From assembly GCF_947077765.1 (NCBI RefSeq), contig NZ_CAMTTF010000001.1:532818-596817 (forward strand): a DNA stretch of 64,000 bases, given 5' to 3'. Below are positions 10,615 through 18,504 of the stretch, one piece after another. The position numbers and the translations under genes are program-made. Source of the stretch: Salinibacter grassmerensis (GTDB taxonomy: Bacteria > Bacteroidota > Rhodothermia > Rhodothermales > Salinibacteraceae). Each line of letters begins with the position of its first letter. The first letter of the stretch is position 1. The notes beneath the pieces were generated by a model. It was not told the origin of the DNA and made no database searches. It saw nothing but the letters and a program-made list of their open reading frames with translations.

Positions 10615-11514
10615 GGGGGATGTGGGCGCCACGGCAGCGTAGGGGTTATCTGGGGGCAAAATGCACGACGACCATCTTCGATTCTTAAAACAACTGGTTC
10701 AAAGGCGAAGCCCGTCGTCCCATCCCCGGAACTAAGAATCTCTCGGCCTGCTGGCCGCGTCCCCGAGTCCTACGGTGTTCGCGCCTCGGTTCTGTGTGTG
10801 AGAAGACGCAGGGCGGCCCGGTTTAAGAAACAGCCTGGTTGCCCTGGTCGGGCCCTGCGTGTCTGGCAGCCACCAGCAGTGAAGCGGGGACGACGGCCTT
10901 TGGTGCCGGTTGTCCAAGCGTACGTCCTGCGCATGCGGCATCCCTTCACGGCAATTTCCTTCACGGCAATTTCCCCGCCCCCGCCGTCGGTGGTTGCGGC
11001 CCCGGCCACGTGGCGACGGGGCCGCGATCATGGTCGCTGACCGGCAGCGGGCGTTGGCGCAGGAAATGCCGGCAACGAAGGGCGCCGTGTCCAGGAGAGT
11101 CGGGGGATGCAGGTGTGCCGGCTGGGAGCCTGAGGGGCAATGGCGTCTAGCGAAGCAGCTGTCCACTGCAGGTGCAGAACGATGCAGGACGCACGTGTGC
11201 TTATCGAGCTTGTAGTATATATCGTCCCTAGAGGACATCCCTTTAAGGACCCGCCCTCCAAAGAGTCCACCTTCTGTGCGATTGTAACAAAGCAATCGGT
11301 AGGGTTGCGGACATAGGTGGTCTTCGAAGAGCAAGTTTCCTGCTCATACTGAGCAGAGGACGGTTCCGGACGGGCCAAATACAGGGCGCGGGTACAGGAC
11401 AATATACCCGATCCGAATGACGGAGGCCCGTGATGACGCCGGCGTCGTCCCTGACGCTGGAGGCATCGTCCTGCGGGCCAATTTTCCCGACCCGGTCCGG
11501 TGCTGGAGAGAGAG
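10615..11514. other. 900-bp gap between two kinase genes
   Basis: No credible gene is seen; ORFs here are short, overlap on all frames and have biased low-complexity translations. The region holds a perfect 15-bp tandem duplication (10944-10973) and a short AT-rich stretch near 11213-11223 that could be promoter DNA for the 885-aa kinase gene. Just past the end of the big kinase, 11434-11463 (GACGCCGGCGTC, then CTGACGCTGGAG) resembles the sequence just past the 885-aa kinase gene at 7922-7951, as if the duplication that copied the kinase cores included downstream DNA. Confidence 0.4.
10944..10973. repeat. Two perfect tandem copies of a 15-bp unit
   Basis: CTTCACGGCAATTTC occurs at 10944-10958 and again at 10959-10973 without a mismatch. 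It lies in non-coding DNA. The 15-bp unit would keep any reading frame, but no real gene is recognised there. A recent slippage duplication is the simplest view. Confidence 0.85.
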
Positions 11515-14500
11515 CTACGCGGCCAGGGACTGTCCTTGAGATGAAGATTGAGGAGACGTGGTCGGCCGTGGAAGCCGGACGATGAACCGGCTCCCTACTC
11601 CCTTCTCCGTCTCCACCTCGATCGAGCCGTTCATCCGCTCGACGGCCCTCTTCGTGACCGTCAAGCCCAACCCCACGCCCTCGTACTCGCGCCCCATTCC
11701 CTCGGATTCTTGCCGAAACGCTTCGAAGAGGCTGGGCACCACCTCAGGGTCCATCCCGATGCCGGTGTCCTCGACCTCTAGAAGAGCGTGTTCGTCCTCC
11801 CGACGAGCACGGATGGAGACACTCCCGTCGTCGGTGTACTTAATCGCGTTGGAGACCAGGTTGCGGAGCACAATCTGCACACCGTCGGCGTTGGCCCGGG
11901 CTCGGATCGGCTCCTCGCCGGTCTCGATCTCCAGCCCGATCCCTTTCTCTTCGGCCTGGGGCCGGAGCTCCTCGGCGGCCGCCCGGGCCTGCTCGGACAA
12001 GTCGGTCTCCTCGGCGGGCAGGTCCATGTCTCCGGCCTTCAGTCGGGAGAGATTCAACACATCGGTAAAGGTGTCCATGAGCCGCTGGCCGCTGTGCTGG
12101 ATCAGGCCCGCAAATTCCTCGAGGGACGAGAGGAGGGGCGCCTCCACCGGAGACGTCAGGTCCTGGGTTTCCTCCTCAATCGCCTCCGCGAAGCCGAGAA
12201 TCGAGGTCAGGGGCGTGCGAATCTCGTGGCTCATGTTTGCCAGCAGGGTCGATTTCATTTGATTGGCCTCCTCGGCGGCCTCCTTGGCGTTAAAAAGCTC
12301 GCGCTCGCGACGGACCTCCTCGGTCACATCCTGGGCCAGCAGGAGGCCTCTTGCCTCCGCCTCGCCCTGTAGGGGCACGATCTGAACACGGAGCGTGCGC
12401 CCCCCGACCCCGACCCGCCGGTCCGTCCGCTCCCCATCCAGGGCGGCCTCAAAGCGGTCTACGATGGGGTGTCGTCCCCCTTCGATGCCAATGAGAACGG
12501 TGCCGACCTGCGCGCCGATGAGGTCGGACTCCTCCAGCTCATACGTGCCGATTAGCTCCCCGACTGCCAGCGTGTAGGTGAGGTCGTCGTCGAAGAGGAA
12601 GACCGCCCCGTTGGGGATGTTCTCGGCGAGGGTGCGGTAGCGGCGCTCCCGCGCGACCAGATCACGCTTTTTGCCAAGCCCGTTGAGCGCGTCCCGAAGG
12701 GTCCGGGCCACGATCTCCAGAAGGCGCACCTCCCCCTCGCCGAGCCGGTTCTGGGCCTTTGTGCCCACCACGAGAGCGCCGTGCTCTCCCACCGGAACGT
12801 ACGCACAGGCCTTCAGGCTCGACCGGTCGATGCCATCGTCGATCGTATCGGGATCAGGGTACACCTGGGGCTCTCCGGTCTCGAAAGCGGTCCAGAGCGG
12901 GGAGTGTCCCTTCTCAACCTGAGGCACCGCTCCGACCTCGCCGCCGTTGGCCGCGCCGCTTTTCTTGAGCAGGTCGCCGTCTCGGAGATACACGGCCGCC
13001 TCCTGGAGCCCAAGGGTGCCGCTGAGAGCGTCGACCACGATGGACGCGGCGCCCGCCCTCGTGGTCACGTCCAGAAGATCCCGTGTGGTGCGGTGGAGCA
13101 CCCGGAGGCGCTGCTCCCGAGTTTTGCGCTTGGTCACGTCGGTCGCCACACCGGCAAGCCGCTGGAGCGGATCGTCACTGTCAATGACGTCCAGCCGTAC
13201 CGAGAGCCACCGGCGGCCGCGGGTGGGGTGCAGCACCCGGAACTCCTGATGCTGCGGCCAGCGTGCTTCGTCCGTGGACTGCGCCTCCATGGCCGCCCGG
13301 AGGGCAGAGAGGTCCTGAGGGTGCACGTGGCGGGTCCAGGCACTGGGGTGCTCGTGGAGGGTGTCCCGGTTCACGCCGTATAGCTTTTCGACCGCGCCGT
13401 TGGCGTAGTAAAGCTCTGAGTACTCGAGAGAGACGATGAAGAGTGCATTCGGCACGGTCTCCGCGAACTGCTCGAACCGCTGGTTGGCGTGCCGAAGGGC
13501 CTGGCGCCGGTCTTCTCGTTCGGTAATGTCACGCCCGATTCCGCACAACACCCGGCCCCGTTCCGGGTCCTGGAAGACATCTCCCGTAAACTCGTGGCGC
13601 ACCTTTCGTCCGTCCTTCGTTGTCATCGATGCCTCAACCCGGACGGAATCATCCGTGTCGGCTGCCTCGATGGCGTCGTGGACGCGGGTCGCGTCGTCTC
13701 CGAAGAAGTCAAGGGCGGTCATGGTCTCGAGCTCCGCATCCGTGTAGCCAGTGACCGCGCTCAGGCTATCGTTCCAGAGAACGAGGTCGCCGTCCTCGTC
13801 GAGCAGGTAGAACACGTCGTCGATCGTGTCAAGGATCTGCTCCAGAAACGCCTTCTGGTCGGCTAGGTCCTGTTGGTGGGTCTCACGTTCGGTCACGTCG
13901 TGGATCACCGAGAAGAGGAGCGTCCCGCCCCGGTCCAGGTCCGGAACCGGTGCGGAGAGGACCCGCACCGTCCGGACCTCCCCGGAGGCAAGTTCGTGTT
14001 CGAACAGGAACTCCTCGCCCTCGGCCGCCGCCCTGCGTCGCTCCTGGGACACCTCCTCCGCGGGGAGCTGGTTGATGTCCTGAATCGACATGGACGTCAG
14101 TGTAGCCGGGTCGTGGCCGTAGAACTCGACGGCCGCCGCGTTGGCCCTCTCGATTGCCCCCGTGTCCTCGTCGATCAGCAGCATCGGAGCGCTGTGGTGT
14201 TCGAACATCATTCGGAACCGGCGCTCTCGGCGGGTCAGGTGTTCCTGCATGGTCCTCCGATCGGAGATGTCCCGAAAAACACCATACACCACGCGGCCGT
14301 CGGGGAGATCTACGGTGGTGGCGTTGATCTCAACGGGGACGGTCGTGCCGTCGTCGGTCACGACCTCTATCTGTGTCCCGTCGGGGGTGGTCCGCATCGG
14401 ACTGTTCCCTTCGAGACTCTCGAACAAAGAGGCATATGCCTCGGACTGCCCCGACGGATGAAGATCGGTCTGGTGGATTCCCACAATTTCCTCAAGGGGA

Positions 14501-17500
14501 CGCCCAAGTAGATCCGCGGCCGCTGCGTTCGCCTCTACAATCCGGCCTGTGTCTGCGTCGGCCAGGAAGACGGGGTCGGGGGTTGCCTGAAGAAGTTCCT
14601 CGTAGCGCTTGCGGCTGGCCGCCAGGGCCCGATCGCGTTTGTGCTGCGTCGTGACGTCGGTCGCGATGCCCAGGGCACGGATCGCCTCCCCATCCTCGTA
14701 GATTGGCGTCGCTCGAAGCTTCATCCGGGCAATTGCCTCATCGGGGTGGAAAACCCAAAACTCCCCGCTCCACGGCGTGCCGGTATCGATCATCTCCTCC
14801 AGGGCCGCTTCCACGCGAGAACGATCATTGGGGTGAACGAGATCGGTGAAGGCGTCGAAGGTTGTTGGAGCATGCCCAAATCGGTCCTGGAGGGTCTCGT
14901 CCCACCGCACTTCCCCGGTCTGAAAGTCCCATTCCAGAAGCCCACTGCTGGTTTCTGCCAGCGCCAGGTCGAGCTTCCGCTGACGCTCCCTGAGCATCTC
15001 GGTCTGACGGCGCTGCTCGGTGATGTCCTGGCGGATGCCCACGTAGTTCTGGAGTGTGTCCTCCTCGCTGTACACCGGGGCAAGGGAGAGCCGGCTCCAG
15101 TACGGCGTGCCATCGTCCCGATAGGTTTTGACCTCGACGGTGGCCTGCTCCTCGGCGTCGATAGCCGATCGGATTGTCTCGATCGTGCCAGGATCGGTGT
15201 CCGGGCCCTGGAGAAGCTGGTGGCCCCGGCCCAAGACATCGTCTCGGTGGTAGCCGGTCTGCTCCTCGAAGCCTTCGTTTACGTAGACCAGTGGGTGTTC
15301 GGGCTGAGTGGGGTCGATAATCTGAATGCCCACGTTGGCCTCGTTCATCGCCCGCTCCTTGATCCGGAGCTCGCGCTCGTGTCGCTTTCGCTCCGTGGCG
15401 TCCGTCCCCGCCATGAGCAGGCGTGCCACCTCCCCGTCGTCGAAGATGGGAACCACCAGGGCCTCGACCCAGCGGGTGCGCCCGTCCCCGTCCTCAATTT
15501 GGAACTCGCCGTTCCAGGAAGACGCGCTTTCGGCAACGGACTCGAACCGTTCCCGCACCCATGGACGGTCGTCCGGGGGGACCAGTGCGAAAAACTCCTC
15601 GGTACTCGTAGGCGCGTGTCCGAAGGAATCGCGGAGCATGCCGTCCCACCGAACCTGGCCGGTGCGGAGGTCCCACTCGGCAATGCCGGTCTCGCTCGCA
15701 GTGAGCAGGAGTTGGCGCCTCCGGCTTCGCTCCTGGCGCCCAGTCATGTCCCGCACGGTGCACACGAGCCGCCCTGCCTCTGTGAGCGTAAGGGACAGTG
15801 CCGCCGGAAAGGTGCTACCGTCCGGCTGCTGTCCGGTCACGAGCCCCTGCCAGTGGCCCTCTTCCTCGAGAACCGGAAACACCGTATCCTCTAAGCGCTC
15901 GACCTCCTCGTCCCCATAAAGCATCCGCCAGGTGTTGCCGAGAAGCTGCTCTTTGTCGTCGAAGCCGTACAGTTCGGCGTGGGTCTGGTCGACGTACACA
16001 TACTCGTCCCCGGCCAACACCGCCATGCCGTCGGCGGCGTCCTCGACGGCCTGATGAAGCACCTCCAGTTCCCGCCGCTGGTCTTCCCGGGCTGTCACGT
16101 CGCGGCCCGAGGCGATGAGGGCGGTGACCGCACCGTCCTCGTCCGTGACAGGACGGATGCTACCCCGGATCGTATACTCGAGCCCATCGGTGTCCACGTG
16201 CTGGGACTGGTAGGCCACGTACTCCCCACCGGCCGCCCGCTGAATCCATTCCTGAAGGTCCGCCTGAAGCGCGGCGTCGTGGTCCCACCAGGGGGTCTCC
16301 CAGAAGGGCTGGCCCAGCACGTCGTCCCGGGCCTCCTGGATAAAAGACAGGGCCGTGTCGTTGACCCCCCGGAGTGTCCCTTCCAGGTCGAGGAGGCCGA
16401 CAAACATGTTCGGGTCCTGAAAGACCGCCTCGAACTGCCGCTCGCTGCGACGTAGCTGCCGGGTCCGTTTCCACCGCTCAGTCACGTCCTGATAGATTCC
16501 AATCAGCCGCTCTGGCTCTCCCTTCTCGTCCCGAAGAATCTTCGCTCGGGCATGGACGCGCCGGGTGTCTCCGTCGGCGTGTTGGACGCGGTAGCGGAAC
16601 TGGCAGGTTTCCCGGTCGGGGTCGCCCAGTGCGCGAGCCATCACGTCCTGGAGACGTCCCCGATCATCCGGGTGGACGTGCTCGATGAGCTCGCCGGTTG
16701 TGCGGGGGGCTGCGTCGAGACCGAAGAGCTGCCGGGCCCGCTCATCCCACGTGCGCCGGTCTTCCGGAACGGACCACTCGAACACCCCGGCATCGGCGGC
16801 CCCGAGAGCCACGCGGAGACGTGCTTTCTCCTCGGAGAGCGCCGTGCTCTTTTCTCGAAGAGACGCTTCCGCCTGATGGCGGCGGTGGACACTCCGGGTG
16901 ACGCCGGCCAGCTTGACGGGGGACGTCAGCGTCTCGTCTTCCCCTGGTGAAGACGAGGTGCGCCCAACAACCTGCACAGAGGTTTCCACCCACTGAGGGG
17001 ATCCGTCCGGCTGGAGAATTCGGTACTCCCCGCGCCAACTGCCGCGTTCGAGCAGGGCGTCGACACCGGGAAGGTCCGGCTGGTCCCGTGGATGGGCCGC
17101 CGACAGCGCAAGCATCGGGTCCTGGACGAGCGCATCGGTCGGTCGGCCGAAGATGTTCTCTTCCGAACTGTTGGTGTAAAGCAGCTCTTTGCGGCGAGAG
17201 CCCGTGGCGGCCGAGCTTTCGGGGTAAACCTGGACCTCCCAGACCACATCGTCGAGTGAGGCAAGCAGCTCGTTCAGCCGCGTTTCGTCCAACTCAGCGC
17301 CACTAGTCTGCCCGGCTGCACGGATTTTCTGGCGCCGCCGCCGTTCCAGCTGGTCGACCGCCATTTGTGCCAGTTCATCGAGCCCCGCGAGCTGCTTTTC
17401 CGAGGGCGAGTGAGGTTCGGTGCCGAGTACGCAGACGGTGCCCAGCACGTGGCCGTCCGGTGTCGTCATCGGGGAGCCGGCGTAAAAGCGGATGTGGCGG

Positions 17501-17859
17501 TCGCCCGTCACGAGGGGGTTTCCCTCAAACCGCTCGTCGTCTGTGGCGTCCTCCACGACCAGCCGCTGGCCATCCTCGAGAGTGTGGACGCAAAAAGAGG
17601 AGTCCAGGTCAAGCTCCGGGGCGTCGAAGCCCACGCAGGCCTTGTGCCACTGCCGGTCGTCTTCGACAAACGTGATGAGTCCTACGGGCACGTCGAACAG
17701 GGCCGCCGCGAGGTCCGAGATGCGGTCGAACGTTTCCTCCGGTGGGCTGTCGAGGATCTCGTAGCGGCGCAGGGCCTGGAGTCGGCTGGGGTCCAGGCTC
17801 ACATACTTCTTCTTGTCATTGCTCGGAGACGGCGTCGATGAGCTAGAGGAACTGGCCAT
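11515..17859 (-). CDS. Giant soluble histidine kinase: GAF, eleven PAS, GAF, PAS, HisKA, HATPase
   Basis: 2114 aa with no transmembrane segment, so probably cytoplasmic. A serine-rich start leads into a GAF domain (about 25-175). Eleven PAS domains follow to about residue 1575, most ending in a D[IV]T.R-like hinge. Then come a second GAF (about 1580-1725), a twelfth PAS (about 1730-1850), HisKA with His1878 in [10 protein letters not shown], and HATPase_c with NLVSNAIKYT, DTGIGM and GVGLGLT. The sixth PAS (about 832-955) is LOV-like, with NEGFEEQTGY and LQGPDTDPGTI, but has His880 where LOV photoreceptors have the flavin-adduct cysteine. No receiver or response regulator is linked. PAS-repeat kinases of this style are common in haloarchaea. 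Inputs may be redox, heme or flavin ligands; none can be named from sequence. Confidence 0.9.
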   Translation of the reverse strand: MASSSSSSTPSPSNDKKKYVSLDPSRLQALRRYEILDSPPEETFDRISDLAAALFDVPVGLITFVEDDRQWHKACVGFDAPELDLDSSFCVHTLEDGQRLVVEDATDDERFEGNPLVTGDRHIRFYAGSPMTTPDGHVLGTVCVLGTEPHSPSEKQLAGLDELAQMAVDQLERRRRQKIRAAGQTSGAELDETRLNELLASLDDVVWEVQVYPESSAATGSRRKELLYTNSSEENIFGRPTDALVQDPMLALSAAHPRDQPDLPGVDALLERGSWRGEYRILQPDGSPQWVETSVQVVGRTSSSPGEDETLTSPVKLAGVTRSVHRRHQAEASLREKSTALSEEKARLRVALGAADAGVFEWSVPEDRRTWDERARQLFGLDAAPRTTGELIEHVHPDDRGRLQDVMARALGDPDRETCQFRYRVQHADGDTRRVHARAKILRDEKGEPERLIGIYQDVTERWKRTRQLRRSERQFEAVFQDPNMFVGLLDLEGTLRGVNDTALSFIQEARDDVLGQPFWETPWWDHDAALQADLQEWIQRAAGGEYVAYQSQHVDTDGLEYTIRGSIRPVTDEDGAVTALIASGRDVTAREDQRRELEVLHQAVEDAADGMAVLAGDEYVYVDQTHAELYGFDDKEQLLGNTWRMLYGDEEVERLEDTVFPVLEEEGHWQGLVTGQQPDGSTFPAALSLTLTEAGRLVCTVRDMTGRQERSRRRQLLLTASETGIAEWDLRTGQVRWDGMLRDSFGHAPTSTEEFFALVPPDDRPWVRERFESVAESASSWNGEFQIEDGDGRTRWVEALVVPIFDDGEVARLLMAGTDATERKRHERELRIKERAMNEANVGIQIIDPTQPEHPLVYVNEGFEEQTGYHRDDVLGRGHQLLQGPDTDPGTIETIRSAIDAEEQATVEVKTYRDDGTPYWSRLSLAPVYSEEDTLQNYVGIRQDITEQRRQTEMLRERQRKLDLALAETSSGLLEWDFQTGEVRWDETLQDRFGHAPTTFDAFTDLVHPNDRSRVEAALEEMIDTGTPWSGEFWVFHPDEAIARMKLRATPIYEDGEAIRALGIATDVTTQHKRDRALAASRKRYEELLQATPDPVFLADADTGRIVEANAAAADLLGRPLEEIVGIHQTDLHPSGQSEAYASLFESLEGNSPMRTTPDGTQIEVVTDDGTTVPVEINATTVDLPDGRVVYGVFRDISDRRTMQEHLTRRERRFRMMFEHHSAPMLLIDEDTGAIERANAAAVEFYGHDPATLTSMSIQDINQLPAEEVSQERRRAAAEGEEFLFEHELASGEVRTVRVLSAPVPDLDRGGTLLFSVIHDVTERETHQQDLADQKAFLEQILDTIDDVFYLLDEDGDLVLWNDSLSAVTGYTDAELETMTALDFFGDDATRVHDAIEAADTDDSVRVEASMTTKDGRKVRHEFTGDVFQDPERGRVLCGIGRDITEREDRRQALRHANQRFEQFAETVPNALFIVSLEYSELYYANGAVEKLYGVNRDTLHEHPSAWTRHVHPQDLSALRAAMEAQSTDEARWPQHQEFRVLHPTRGRRWLSVRLDVIDSDDPLQRLAGVATDVTKRKTREQRLRVLHRTTRDLLDVTTRAGAASIVVDALSGTLGLQEAAVYLRDGDLLKKSGAANGGEVGAVPQVEKGHSPLWTAFETGEPQVYPDPDTIDDGIDRSSLKACAYVPVGEHGALVVGTKAQNRLGEGEVRLLEIVARTLRDALNGLGKKRDLVARERRYRTLAENIPNGAVFLFDDDLTYTLAVGELIGTYELEESDLIGAQVGTVLIGIEGGRHPIVDRFEAALDGERTDRRVGVGGRTLRVQIVPLQGEAEARGLLLAQDVTEEVRRERELFNAKEAAEEANQMKSTLLANMSHEIRTPLTSILGFAEAIEEETQDLTSPVEAPLLSSLEEFAGLIQHSGQRLMDTFTDVLNLSRLKAGDMDLPAEETDLSEQARAAAEELRPQAEEKGIGLEIETGEEPIRARANADGVQIVLRNLVSNAIKYTDDGSVSIRARREDEHALLEVEDTGIGMDPEVVPSLFEAFRQESEGMGREYEGVGLGLTVTKRAVERMNGSIEVETEKGVGSRFIVRLPRPTTSPQSSSQGQSLAA

Positions 17860-17973
17860 TATGAGAAAAGTGCTGGGGGATCGAGAAAAAGACAGGATGA
17901 CCAGGCGGCGCGCCCTCGCTGATAGTGCTTCTGACCTAAAAACAGCCTCTGGTCTGCACGGGCAAGGTGTTTT

Positions 17974-18198
17974 CTAGTCGTCGCCCTGGCTGTAGTGGGC
18001 GAGGTAATTGCGAAAGGCCGACCGGTCGGGACCGGACAGTTGGGTGTACCGGATAATGCCAATGCCTTCTAGGTCAGCTACTGCCGCCGCGTCGGAACGA
18101 GTTGCCGAGAAGCTCAGCACGACGCTTCCGTCGGCAAGTGTGCACTGCCCCTCGGTCGTCGCGGGGGCCCGGTCCACCACGCAGAACCAGTCTGTCAC
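17974..18198 (-). CDS. Small ORF with a PilZ-like C-terminal tail (possibly truncated)
   Basis: 74 aa from a GTG at 18198. The end, IGIIRYTQLSGPDRSAFRNYL, resembles the last strand and helix of PilZ domains (G.G..F..L...DR..L..YL), but the N-terminal RxxxR c-di-GMP motif is not visible. The same frame stays open upstream to a TAG at 18340-18342, and the added residues (RIHLTVSLRQTEEF) look protein-like, yet no ATG, GTG or TTG starts that part. So this is either a short real gene, one starting at an ATT, or the remnant of a longer one. It lies between two kinase genes on the same strand. Function is not established. Confidence 0.4.
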   Translation of the reverse strand: MTDWFCVVDRAPATTEGQCTLADGSVVLSFSATRSDAAAVADLEGIGIIRYTQLSGPDRSAFRNYLAHYSQGDD

Positions 18199-18330
18199 CG
18201 GGGGAAGAGACGGATCGGGGAACTCCTCGGTCTGCCGGAGTGAGACGGTCAGGTGAATGCGAACGAGCCTATGGGATGGTGCGGGAGGACGCGGGCCAGA
18301 CGCTCCGTATCGGAACTCTGGAAAAGGCTT

Positions 18331-18440
18331 TATAATCTTCTAGATTACCTTTTGCAAAAAACATGCCGACTTGCGCAAAAATATAGATTTGCTTGTTGCT
18401 CACTGGAGAGACGAAGAGGAATAGAGAAATGAAGAGACTG
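18331..18440. promoter_or_regulatory. AT-rich upstream region of the small ORF
   Basis: This stretch is far more AT-rich than its surroundings. On the minus strand it contains TATTTTTG, matching the Bacteroidota -7 pattern TAnnTTTG, but no TTG element is properly spaced upstream. There is also an inverted repeat TAATC/GATTA around the XbaI-like CTAGA near 18334-18348. A promoter for the small minus-strand gene, and perhaps the big kinase, is plausible but unproven. Confidence 0.3.
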
Positions 18441-18504
18441 GGCCCAGAATTGGTCATGTGCAGGGGGCCCGGAGGCGCTCCCGCCTTCTGCGGGATCGGG
18501 AGAG

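Noticed and set aside
10732-11334. ORFs up to 200 codons in the gap between two kinase genes
   Set aside because: Several frames are open at once, the products are low-complexity, and the tandem 15-bp repeat produces the apparent repeats in them.
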